This document shows, one piece after another, positions 1 through 6,798 of a stretch of 8,007 nucleotides of DNA. The position numbers were made by a program, and so were the translations under genes. The notes beneath the pieces are model-generated. The model made no database searches and was not told where the DNA came from. It worked only from the letters and a program-made list of their open reading frames with translations. Positions within the stretch are counted from its first letter, which is position 1. The number at the start of each line of letters is the position of its first letter. The stretch comes from an uncultured Lachnospiraceae bacterium (GTDB lineage: Bacteria > Bacillota > Clostridia > Lachnospirales > Lachnospiraceae): positions 1 to 8,007 of the forward strand of contig CADBOW010000243.1 in assembly GCA_902796375.1 (NCBI GenBank). Direction: 5' to 3'.

Positions 1-67
1 GCCGTATACCGAACGGTACGTACGGTGCTGTGAGAGGACGGGAGCTAATCACTCCCTCCTACTCGAT
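1..67 (+). ncRNA. Group II intron, 3' end only (domains V and VI)
   Basis: This is the catalytic 3' end of a self-splicing group II intron RNA. Domain V: 1-6 pair with 21-26 (G1-U26 wobble), 7-10 pair with 15-18, positions 11-14 (GAAC) form the tetraloop, and C19-G20 form the two-base bulge diagnostic of domain V. Domain VI: GGGAG 40-44 pairs with CTCCC 52-56 under loop 45-51; AGGA 35-38 pairs with TCCT 57-60; GAG 32-34 pairs with CTC 62-64. This leaves A61 bulged as the probable lariat branch point, seven nucleotides from an end at AT 66-67, which fits the AY rule for intron 3' ends. The first few bases of domain V, domains I-IV and any maturase gene lie outside the window. The exact 3' splice site is inferred. 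Confidence 0.88.
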
Positions 68-71
68 TAGC

Positions 72-102
72 AATAAAAACAACCCACCAGCTAAGCTGGT
101 GG
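72..102 (-). terminator. Intrinsic terminator of the diguanylate cyclase gene
   Basis: An 8-bp perfect GC-rich stem (84-91 with 95-102, loop TAA 92-94) is followed, reading on the minus strand, by GTTGTTTTTATTG (83 down to 71), a U-rich tract. This is the shape of a Rho-independent terminator about 75 nt past the stop codon of the minus-strand gene. On the + strand the nearest T-run (114-118) is 11 nt past the stem, so termination in that direction is doubtful. Confidence 0.7.
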
Positions 103-122
103 TGCTGATTCTGTTTTTCGTA

Positions 123-135
123 CTTGCGAAGCAAG
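123..135. repeat. Small hairpin in the gene-free 3' exon region
   Basis: CTTGC 123-127 pairs perfectly with GCAAG 131-135 around a GAA loop. No T-run follows on either strand, so it is not itself a terminator. With the stem at 84-102 it makes two hairpins within 55 nt between the intron end and the cyclase gene, which could belong to a small dispersed repeat. No coding sequence of useful length is seen in 68-175. Confidence 0.4.
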
Positions 136-175
136 AGCTGAACAAGCCATGACGAACGATGAGCCGCGCCCTCCT

Positions 176-1243
176 TTAGTCAAAGGAATACCGTGCCTTC
201 TTCGCCGCCTTATACTGTGCCTTCTCCTCGTACATAAGACGGTCGGATTCCTTCAGCATGGCTTCGGGATTATTACCCGTGGCCAGTCCGAAGGAACAGG
301 AATAATCTGTTTTTGAAACGGCTTCCCGGAGATTGGCGAGCAGCTGCTGCATTTCCTTTTCATTCTGCCGTGTGCAGAAGATGATAAATTCGTCGCCGCC
401 GATCCGGTAGATCCAGTTTTTGGAACCGGAGGTTTTGAGAAAGCATTCACTCAGGGTGCTCAGTGCCTGATCACCGGCCGGATGTCCCTGGGAATCGTTC
501 AGCAGCTTCAGGTCGTTCATATCGATGGATATGACCCCGGAGATGTAAGAACGATATTTCTTCATGTCCGTATAGAAGACCTGCCGGTTATACAGCCCTG
601 TCAGCGCATCCCGTTTCGTGTGCTGTATGTAAATGTGAAGATAATACAGAATGATACCGAAGGCAAAGGTCAGATTGAACAGATTGTCCACACCGAAGAA
701 TATGGTCAGTATCGTGGTCATCACAGCGGCTGAAAGAAAATACATGATCAGCAGCCATTCGTACCCGTGCCGGGTTTCGAAGGAACGGATCAGAACATAA
801 CACAGGGAAACAACATAGAACAGGATGACCAGAATAAAGGTATATCCCAAAGGCCCTCTTCCAAAATGATTGTCCTCGGTGTAGGAAAAGGCAACACCGC
901 AGAAAAATGCGGTACTGTAAACGAGCGTATTCAGGATCGCCGGAATCAGGAAAAGGAAATGAACCCGGTGGTAGATCATGAAGATACCCAGCATGATCGC
1001 AAGGGGACGAAGAGAATAGCCCAGGAACGATAAGAAAACCCGAAGCATCGTTGAGTGGTCCAGCTCTGCGTACCAGGACTCCATATAATCGGCAATGCTG
1101 AGGAGGATCATGACGAAAATGATCCCGCGCAGAGTATGGATCGTCCTTCGGTCAAGATATACATCATAGATCGAGATCGTGATAATTCCCATGCAGGCGA
1201 TCAGCAATATGTAGTTTTGGATCACGTAATCCTGAATGTTCAT
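176..1243 (-). CDS. Membrane-anchored diguanylate cyclase (GGDEF protein)
   Basis: Makes the second messenger cyclic di-GMP from two GTP at the inner face of the membrane. The chosen start (355 aa) has a Shine-Dalgarno GAGGTG three bases upstream; an ATG ten codons earlier (1273) has none and lies inside the predicted promoter. Residues about 10-206 contain roughly seven hydrophobic segments, suggesting a small-molecule or membrane sensor with no recognisable named domain. Residues 210-355 are a complete GGDEF domain: DALTGLYNR at 212-220, the substrate-binding stretch SIDMNDLKLLND at 239-250 followed by GH and GD, the active-site GGDEF at 282-286, and a terminal MYEEK helix. The four residues where an inhibitory RxxD site would sit read GSKN, so product feedback through that site is probably absent. 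The stop codon lies in a small inverted repeat (172-187). The gene stands alone, divergent from the permease gene. The activating signal is unknown. Confidence 0.93.
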   Translation of the reverse strand: MNIQDYVIQNYILLIACMGIITISIYDVYLDRRTIHTLRGIIFVMILLSIADYMESWYAELDHSTMLRVFLSFLGYSLRPLAIMLGIFMIYHRVHFLFLIPAILNTLVYSTAFFCGVAFSYTEDNHFGRGPLGYTFILVILFYVVSLCYVLIRSFETRHGYEWLLIMYFLSAAVMTTILTIFFGVDNLFNLTFAFGIILYYLHIYIQHTKRDALTGLYNRQVFYTDMKKYRSYISGVISIDMNDLKLLNDSQGHPAGDQALSTLSECFLKTSGSKNWIYRIGGDEFIIFCTRQNEKEMQQLLANLREAVSKTDYSCSFGLATGNNPEAMLKESDRLMYEEKAQYKAAKKARYSFD

Positions 1244-1263
1244 AGGCACCTCTTTTCGAAAAA

Positions 1264-1292
1264 AAGATACCATAAAATGGCTGAAAATGCAA
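1264..1292 (-). promoter_or_regulatory. Candidate promoter of the diguanylate cyclase gene
   Basis: On the minus strand, TTGCAT (1292-1287) is separated by 17 nt from TATCTT (1269-1264), which is preceded by TGG, an extended -10. Transcription would begin near 1257, giving a leader of only about 14 nt that still holds the GAGGTG ribosome-binding site. The -35 match is weak; the spacing and TGn support the call. Confidence 0.42.
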
Positions 1293-1345
1293 CCGGAGCC
1301 GCCAGGAGGAGAGAGGAAGAAAATGGTGCATCCCCCGTGAAAAAA

Positions 1346-1354
1346 TGGTATAAT
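1346..1354 (+). promoter_or_regulatory. Extended -10 promoter of the permease gene
   Basis: TGG followed by TATAAT (1349-1354) is a perfect -10 hexamer with the TGn extension. No good -35 is present at 16-18 nt upstream, which extended -10 promoters tolerate. Transcription would start about 1361, about 64 nt before the GTG start codon. Confidence 0.6.
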
Positions 1355-1360
1355 TCTGGT

Positions 1361-1388
1361 GTCGGTCCATCACTGGAATGGACGGGAC
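1361..1388. promoter_or_regulatory. Palindrome at the permease transcription start (possible operator or 5' hairpin)
   Basis: GTCCAT 1365-1370 and ATGGAC 1378-1383 are perfect inverted repeats around a 7-nt centre, flanked by outer GTC 1361-1363 and GAC 1386-1388. The site begins at the expected transcription start of the extended -10 promoter. It could be a repressor operator or a hairpin at the very 5' end of the mRNA; the sequence does not separate these. Confidence 0.4.
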
Positions 1389-1424
1389 ATTTTCGATAAA
1401 CACAGAGAAAAGGGGGTGAGGCAC

Positions 1425-2183
1425 GTGATAAAGATCATGAAATATGAAATACTTCGGAACAAATCTACAGTGATTGCGATTCTGGGAGTGCTTGTTGGTG
1501 CGGAGAGTGTATTTCTGCTTGGATCGATCCGGAGTAAGGGAGCAACCATGTGCCTGGGCCTGATACTGCTTTTACTGGCAACCGGAGCAGCGTATTTCAC
1601 TGTCTGGCTTCTGGGGGTTCTCGGGTTTCTGAGAGACCTGACGGAGAAGAATGGCTATATGATGTTTCTGACGCCGGTCTCTCCCTATCGGATCATGTTC
1701 GGGAAGCTCCTGATCGCCCTGGCGGAGCTGCTTCTTGCCTCAGGGGCGGTAGCGCTGCTGTTTTATATCGATATCCGGCTTTTGTATCTGAAGTATGAAA
1801 GACCCATGGATATCATATCCCTGGTGGCGGATTTCCTGGGAGTTTCCATGGGAGAGCTGTGGTCGGCTTTTGCCGTGGCGGTTCTGACTGCCATGCTCAA
1901 TACCCTGGCGCTGTATTCCGTGGCTCATCTTTTCTCAGCGGTCTGGGCGGCCGACCAGGGGAAAAACTCCTTCCGAAAGGGCATGATCATAGTCATTGTG
2001 ATCATTACCATGCTGGCGTATACGCTGATCGCAGTGAGTCTGCCGGAGATTTCCAGCTCCGCCTGGAATCCTGTGGTCCGGGGATTTGTGAAGAAGCTTC
2101 CCAGGTATATTTTTTTTGCGGCGGGGGCAGTGGGATGTACCTGCGGGACAGGATATCTGCTGAACCGAAAGATCAGTCTGTGA
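1425..2183 (+). CDS. ABC-2-type transporter permease-like membrane protein
   Basis: A 252-aa integral membrane protein resembling ABC-2-type export permeases. The GTG at 1425 is chosen because AGGGGGTG lies 6 nt upstream; ATG at 1437 would sit too far from it, and an ATG at 1359 lies upstream of the palindrome with no ribosome-binding site. Hydrophobic segments are at about residues 16-33, 41-66, 92-115, 145-172, 186-206 and 228-245, the six-helix pattern of the family. The cytoplasmic stretch 73-95 (TEKNGYMMFLTPVSPYRIMFGKLL) has the family's typical arrangement of a charged residue and Gly, then TPVS, then GKLL before helix 3. No ATP-binding partner is encoded next to it within the window, so the substrate and the motor subunit are unknown. 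A permease-like accessory protein without transport activity is possible. It has its own promoter and is separate in transcription from the divergent cyclase. Confidence 0.75.
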   Translation: MIKIMKYEILRNKSTVIAILGVLVGAESVFLLGSIRSKGATMCLGLILLLLATGAAYFTVWLLGVLGFLRDLTEKNGYMMFLTPVSPYRIMFGKLLIALAELLLASGAVALLFYIDIRLLYLKYERPMDIISLVADFLGVSMGELWSAFAVAVLTAMLNTLALYSVAHLFSAVWAADQGKNSFRKGMIIVIVIITMLAYTLIAVSLPEISSSAWNPVVRGFVKKLPRYIFFAAGAVGCTCGTGYLLNRKISL

Positions 2184-2203
2184 TGGTTATTTCACCGAAA
2201 ACA

Positions 2204-2212
2204 TGTTATACT
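2204..2212 (+). promoter_or_regulatory. Extended -10 promoter before the M16C-era-recO block
   Basis: TGT then TATACT (2207-2212) forms an extended -10 with five of six consensus bases in the hexamer. The -35 region (2184-2189, TGGTTA) is a poor match. The expected transcription start is near 2219, leaving about 47 nt of leader before the ATG at 2266. Confidence 0.5.
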
Positions 2213-2235
2213 TGTTAGGTTGGAAATGTCAGATC

Positions 2236-2253
2236 CATACATATCATACATAT
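2236..2253 (+). repeat. Perfect tandem 9-mer in the M16C leader
   Basis: CATACATAT occurs twice back to back (2236-2244 and 2245-2253), directly before the AAAGGAG ribosome-binding site. It would be an unstructured A/T-rich stretch in the mRNA leader. It may simply be slippage, or it may aid ribosome access or bind a regulator. Confidence 0.6.
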
Positions 2254-2265
2254 AAAGGAGCAGCT

Positions 2266-5178
2266 ATGTTTGAACATCTTTCATCTTATACGCTTGAGGA
2301 GTCGAAACCGCTTCCGGAGGTCAACGGTGAGGGCTATGTCTTCCGCCACAATCGGACGAAGGCCCGGATCACAGTGATCCATAACGATGACTGCAACAAG
2401 GTATTTGCCATCGGATTTCGGACTCCCCCCACAAATTCAAAGGGAATCCAGCACATCATCGAGCATACGGTTCTCTGCGGATCCCGGAAATATCCGTCGA
2501 AGGATCCCTTCGTGGAGCTGGCCAAGGGTTCGCTGAACACCTTTTTAAATGCCATGACCTATTCCGATAAAACGGTCTATCCGGTAGCCAGCTGCAATGA
2601 TAAGGATTTCCGGAACCTGACGGATGTTTATCTGGATGCGGTATTTCATCCGAATATCTATGATAAGCCGGAGATCTTCATGCAAGAGGGCTGGCATTAT
2701 GAAATGGAAGACAAGGACAGTCCTTTGATCTACAACGGAGTTGTCTACAATGAGATGAAGGGCGTGTATTCTTCACCGGATGCCGTGATCGCCAGGGGAG
2801 TCAGTGCAAGTCTTTTCCCGGATTCGGTCTATCGGCATGATTCCGGTGGGGATCCGAAGGAGATTCCGACCCTGACCCGGGAGGAGTACCTGGAATATCA
2901 CAGAACCTATTATCATCCGTCCAACAGCTACATTTATCTGTATGGTGCGCTGGATGTTGAGGAACAGCTGACATATCTGGATCGGGAATATCTGTCTCAG
3001 TATGAGTATCTGGAGGTGGATTCCGCCATCCGGCTGCAGAAGACACCGGAGAAGGTGGAGGATAAGGATGTATCCTTTGCTCTGGCGGAAGGGGAAGCTC
3101 CGGAGGAAAATGCATTTCTGACCTATAACGCAGTCATCGGAACCTCTCTGGATAAGAAGCTAAGGGTAGCCTTTGATGTGCTTTCCTATGTTCTGCTGGA
3201 CGCCGAGGGTGCACCCCTGACGAAGGCCATCATTGATGCGGGACTTGCTGCGGATGTGGAAAGCTCTTTTGATACAAGTATGCTCCAGCCGGTTTTCTCC
3301 GTGGTGGCACATAACGGAGATGCGGGACGGAAGGAGGAGTTCAGACGTCTTGTACTGGATACCCTGAACCGGATCGCGGAAGAAGGACTGGATAAAACGG
3401 CCATCCGTGCTTCGATCCGCAGAATGGAATTCATTCACAAGGAAGCCAGCTTCGGACGATATCCCAAGGGTCTGATGTATGGACTGGATGCGTTTGAAAC
3501 CTGGCTTTATGATGACGAAAAGGCTTTGGAACTCTTCTCCATGAATGACATCTATCATGAGCTTTCGGAAGCAGTGGAGACAGGATATTTCGAACAGCTG
3601 ATCTGCAGCTGCCTGATTGAGAATCCCCATTCGGCCTTCATTACCGGAGTTCCGGAGATCGGAAAGGATGCAAGAGAGGAGCAGGAGCTTCTGGAGCAGC
3701 TGGAGAAGCAGAGAGAGACTCTGTCCGAAGAAGAACGTGAAGAGATCGTAAAGGAAACGATCCACCTGAAGGAATATCAGAGCGAGCCTTCAACGAAGGA
3801 GGAGCTTGAGGCAATCCCCCTTCTGACACTGGAGGATATCGACAAGAAGGAAAGACGGCTCTGCAATCAGCCGGATGAGATCGACGGAACGGTTCTGGTG
3901 AACCATGGGATCTTCACCAATGGCATAGAGTATCTGGACTTCTGCTTTGACCTGAGGGATTTCACACCGGAGGAACTGCAGATGACAGCCCTTCTCTGCG
4001 AATTGTATAAATCGGTTCCGACGGAGCATTTCACTTTGGAAGAACTGACCACGGAAATGAATCTGAAGACCGGCGGGATCGCCATCACCACCGGCATCCT
4101 TCCGGATGTGAAAAATGGAGGATGTCTCCCCTATGTCATGGCCCGGATCAAAACGCTGGAGGGCGAAATGGAAGCGGGGATCGATCTTTTCTCGGAAGTG
4201 ATCCTCAGATCAAAGATCACCGATCGAAAAAGACTGGGAGAGATCATAGCCGAGTTGTATTCCGGACTTCGCATGGAGCTTCCGGGATCCGGCCATGTGA
4301 CGGCGGCCCTTCGCGCCAGATCCTACATTTCCGGAATGTATGCTCTGAAGGAACAGATGGAGGGCGTGGCATATTATCGGATGTTAGGTGATCTGAATGA
4401 TGATTTCGAATCGAAATATGATCAGCTGTCGAAGAAGCTGGAGCAGGTTCAGGAGAAGCTGCTTCGCCGGGGACGGGTGAAGGTATCCTATACGCATAAG
4501 GATGCGCCTTCCGACCAGGTGCGCAGAGCTATAGCCGGATTCCTGTCCGGAATCTCACAGGAGCCCATGGGAGCATTTACTGCGCTTCCCGAGGCTGTAA
4601 AGAAGAATGAAGGCTTTACCACCGCCGGACAGGTTCAGTTTGTAGCCACGGCATGGAACTTCGGGGAGGAAGGTCTTCAGTATACTGGAGCTTTGTCCGT
4701 GCTTCAGATCATTTTCTCGTACGAATATCTATGGATCAATGTCCGGGTGAAGGGCGGAGCCTACGGCGCCATGTGCGACTTCACCAGAGAAGGGATCGGG
4801 TTCCTTACATCCTATCGGGATCCGAATCTTTCAGAGACCTATGATATCTATAAAAATGCGGAAGAGTACGTCAGGAATTTCGAATGCTCTGACCGTGACA
4901 TGCTGAAATATATCATCGGTACCATCAGCAAGGTGGATGCCCCCATGAATCCGTCCACAGAGGGAATGTTCGGTTTCTACTGCTATCTGATGGGCAGGAC
5001 GGATGAGGAGCGCCAGCAGGCACGGGACGAGATCCTGGCCACGGATCAGAATACCATCCGGTCTCTGGCACCTTTCCTGGAAGGCGTGAAACGGGCTGGA
5101 ACCGTTTGTGTCATCGGCGCAAAGGGGAAGGTGGAAAAGGACGCGGATCTGTTTATGCAGATCGAGAACCTGCTTTAA
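2266..5178 (+). CDS. M16C zinc metallopeptidase (presequence protease/PreP-like, insulinase family)
   Basis: A 970-aa cytoplasmic peptidase of the insulinase clan that degrades short unstructured peptides inside a closed two-half chamber. The start has AAAGGAG 5 nt upstream; an in-frame ATG at 2203 is rejected because it overlaps the promoter. The inverted zinc motif HxxEH is complete at H63, E66 and H67 (QHIIEHTVLCGS), and the distal zinc ligand is E163 in YNEMKG, 96 residues later, the spacing known for PreP. Residues about 470-530 are highly charged and helical (EQELLEQLEKQ onward), matching the helical hairpin that joins the two halves in M16C enzymes. The substrate-contacting R827 and Y833 lie in RVKGGAYGA. 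Length is full for the family and no frame break is seen. There is no signal peptide or membrane segment. It leads an apparent operon with era and recO. Physiological substrates are unknown. Confidence 0.93.
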   Translation: MFEHLSSYTLEESKPLPEVNGEGYVFRHNRTKARITVIHNDDCNKVFAIGFRTPPTNSKGIQHIIEHTVLCGSRKYPSKDPFVELAKGSLNTFLNAMTYSDKTVYPVASCNDKDFRNLTDVYLDAVFHPNIYDKPEIFMQEGWHYEMEDKDSPLIYNGVVYNEMKGVYSSPDAVIARGVSASLFPDSVYRHDSGGDPKEIPTLTREEYLEYHRTYYHPSNSYIYLYGALDVEEQLTYLDREYLSQYEYLEVDSAIRLQKTPEKVEDKDVSFALAEGEAPEENAFLTYNAVIGTSLDKKLRVAFDVLSYVLLDAEGAPLTKAIIDAGLAADVESSFDTSMLQPVFSVVAHNGDAGRKEEFRRLVLDTLNRIAEEGLDKTAIRASIRRMEFIHKEASFGRYPKGLMYGLDAFETWLYDDEKALELFSMNDIYHELSEAVETGYFEQLICSCLIENPHSAFITGVPEIGKDAREEQELLEQLEKQRETLSEEEREEIVKETIHLKEYQSEPSTKEELEAIPLLTLEDIDKKERRLCNQPDEIDGTVLVNHGIFTNGIEYLDFCFDLRDFTPEELQMTALLCELYKSVPTEHFTLEELTTEMNLKTGGIAITTGILPDVKNGGCLPYVMARIKTLEGEMEAGIDLFSEVILRSKITDRKRLGEIIAELYSGLRMELPGSGHVTAALRARSYISGMYALKEQMEGVAYYRMLGDLNDDFESKYDQLSKKLEQVQEKLLRRGRVKVSYTHKDAPSDQVRRAIAGFLSGISQEPMGAFTALPEAVKKNEGFTTAGQVQFVATAWNFGEEGLQYTGALSVLQIIFSYEYLWINVRVKGGAYGAMCDFTREGIGFLTSYRDPNLSETYDIYKNAEEYVRNFECSDRDMLKYIIGTISKVDAPMNPSTEGMFGFYCYLMGRTDEERQQARDEILATDQNTIRSLAPFLEGVKRAGTVCVIGAKGKVEKDADLFMQIENLL

Positions 5179-5195
5179 GAAGGTAGAGGAAACGT

Positions 5196-6122
5196 ATGTC
5201 AGATAACATACAGGAGAAAGAGAATATCCGTTCCGGCTTTGCCGCTCTGGTGGGCCGCCCGAATGTGGGGAAATCAACCCTGATGAATGCGCTGATCGGA
5301 CAGAAGATCGCAGCGGTGTCGAACCGGGCGCAGACCACCCGGAAGAGGATTCAGACAGTATATACCGATGAACGGGGACAGGTCGTTTTTCTGGATACCC
5401 CCGGAGTGACGAAGGCGAAGAACCGGCTGGGAGATTATATGCTGGAAACCGCCAGAAATGCACTGACGGAAGTGGATCTGGTGCTCTGGCTGGTGGAGCC
5501 CTCCACATTTATCGGCGCAGGGGAACGGACGATCCTGGAACGGCTGAAGGGATCGAGGGTTCCTGTGGTCCTGGCGGTGAACAAGACCGATACGGCTTCG
5601 AAGGAACAGCTTGCGGCATGCATCGATACATACCGGAAGGAAATGGATTTCACAGAGGTTGTACCGGTTTCGGCTGTGAAGGGAGACGGTCTGGAGGAGC
5701 TGCTTCAGGTGATCTTCCGGCTGCTGCCGGAGGGACCGATGTATTTTGATGCGGATACGGTCACGGATGAACGGATGCGGGATATAGCGGCGGAGCTGAT
5801 CCGTGAGCAGGCGCTTCGTCATCTGGATAAGGAGATCCCCCACGGTATCGCCGTTCTGGTGGAGCGGTTCAGTGAACGGCCCGACGGAAGCATCACGGAT
5901 ATCGATGCAACCATTATTTGCGAAAGAGAATCCCATAAGGGGATCATCATCGGCAGGAAGGGCACCATGCTCCGAAAGATCGGGAGCGGAGCCCGGCGGG
6001 AGATCGAGGATATGCTGGAGCAGCAGGTGAACCTGAAGCTCTTTGTCAAGGTCCGGCCGGATTGGCGGGATAATGCCATGCTGCTGAAGGAGTATGGCTA
6101 TCTGGCACCGAAGAAGAAATAG
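5196..6122 (+). CDS. era: GTPase Era (16S rRNA-binding ribosome assembly factor)
   Basis: Era binds GTP and the 3' end of 16S rRNA and checks late assembly of the 30S subunit. All G motifs are present in the 308-aa product: G1 GRPNVGKS at 20-27, G2 QTTR at 46-49, G3 DTPG at 67-70, G4 NKTD at 129-132 and G5 SA at 159-160. The C-terminal KH domain carries the GxxG loop GRKG at 253-256 within HKGIIIGRKGTMLRKIG, followed by the conserved FVKVRPDWR and the Era-typical ending LLKEYGY. The start lies 17 nt after the peptidase stop, with AGAGGA 6-7 nt upstream, so it is probably co-transcribed with that gene. Nothing is missing or truncated. Confidence 0.98.
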   Translation: MSDNIQEKENIRSGFAALVGRPNVGKSTLMNALIGQKIAAVSNRAQTTRKRIQTVYTDERGQVVFLDTPGVTKAKNRLGDYMLETARNALTEVDLVLWLVEPSTFIGAGERTILERLKGSRVPVVLAVNKTDTASKEQLAACIDTYRKEMDFTEVVPVSAVKGDGLEELLQVIFRLLPEGPMYFDADTVTDERMRDIAAELIREQALRHLDKEIPHGIAVLVERFSERPDGSITDIDATIICERESHKGIIIGRKGTMLRKIGSGARREIEDMLEQQVNLKLFVKVRPDWRDNAMLLKEYGYLAPKKK

Positions 6123-6158
6123 GTGACGGAAGCCGGGTTGTATGGAAAGGGGAGACTT

Positions 6159-6791
6159 ATGTATCAGGAAATGGCCGTTCGGGGAATCGTCCTTTCGGCT
6201 TCTCTTCTGAAAGAATATGACAAGCGGCTGGTTATCCTGACAGAGCAGATGGGAAAGGTTACGGTATTTGCCAACGGAGCCAGACGCCAGAACAGCCGGT
6301 TCACGGCGGTGGCACAGAGCTTTACCATGGGCCGGTTCCAGCTGCATCCCGGAAGACAGGCATATACTCTGGTCAGTGCTGAACGGGAACGGTCCTTTCT
6401 GGAATTGTCCCAGGATATGGAGGCTTATGCTTCGGCATCCTATTGTGCGGAGCTGGTGGACTATTTTACCCGGGAAGGCGTGGGCGGAAGAGATGAACTG
6501 AATCTTCTGTATCTGGCCTTTGTGACGCTGGGAGAACACAGGCTTTCCCCGGCTGCGGTCCGTGCAGCATTTGCGGTGAAGCTTCTGGATATTGAAGGAG
6601 AAATGCGCTATCCGGAGCATCCGGCCGTAGCACAGTATATCCTGTCCCAGCCCATCAACCGGACCTTCAGTTTTCAGCTGTCGGAGAATTCGGAACGGGA
6701 GCTGGTACGGCTGGCGGAAAAGGAACTGGACCGGGTGCTGGATTATCCGCTTCGTTCGGAGGAGATCCTTCGAAGCCTTGCCTCGATGTAG
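6159..6791 (+). CDS. recO: DNA repair protein RecO (short form without zinc finger)
   Basis: RecO works with RecR (and RecF) to load RecA on single-stranded DNA coated by SSB during gap and break repair. The start used has AAAGGGGAG about 5 nt upstream; a GTG at 6123, right after the era stop, would add 12 residues with no ribosome-binding site. Residues 1-80 fit the RecO OB-fold: VRGIVLSASLLKEYDKRLVILTEQMGKV and then FANGARR at 37-43, the family's most recognisable motif. The helical C-terminal half follows (YCAELVDYF at 95-103, LLYLAF, AFAVKLLDIEGEMRYPEHPAV). At 210 aa it is shorter than the usual 240-260. It has a single cysteine (C96), so the CxxC...CxxC zinc element found in many Firmicutes RecO proteins is gone, apparently as an internal shortening around residues 150-180. 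The order era-recO is common in Clostridia. Confidence 0.9.
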   Translation: MYQEMAVRGIVLSASLLKEYDKRLVILTEQMGKVTVFANGARRQNSRFTAVAQSFTMGRFQLHPGRQAYTLVSAERERSFLELSQDMEAYASASYCAELVDYFTREGVGGRDELNLLYLAFVTLGEHRLSPAAVRAAFAVKLLDIEGEMRYPEHPAVAQYILSQPINRTFSFQLSENSERELVRLAEKELDRVLDYPLRSEEILRSLASM

Positions 6792-6798
6792 AAAAAGG

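Noticed and set aside
84..118. Terminator for the + strand using the same hairpin and the T-run at 114-118
   Set aside because: The T-run starts 11 nt past the stem, too far for an efficient intrinsic terminator; the minus-strand reading is better.
92..150. Small minus-strand ORF from ATG at 150 (19 codons)
   Set aside because: The purine block that could serve as ribosome-binding site is more than 15 nt away and the frame runs into the terminator hairpin.
1244..1273. Earlier in-frame ATG for the diguanylate cyclase
   Set aside because: No ribosome-binding site, and it falls in the predicted promoter, whereas the ATG at 1243 has GAGGTG three bases upstream.
3160..3765. 201-codon open frame on the minus strand inside the M16C peptidase gene
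   Set aside because: It lies wholly within a full-length, motif-complete gene on the other strand and shows no protein family signature.
6123..6158. GTG start for recO immediately after the era stop
   Set aside because: It would give 12 extra residues unlike any RecO N-terminus and has no ribosome-binding site of its own; ATG 6159 has AAAGGGGAG and the normal RecO beginning.
5274..6620. 448-codon open frame on the minus strand across era and recO
   Set aside because: It is antisense to two clearly identified genes, is rich in His, Arg, Gln and Pro as expected from a mirrored frame, has no recognisable motif, and I saw no ribosome-binding site supporting it.
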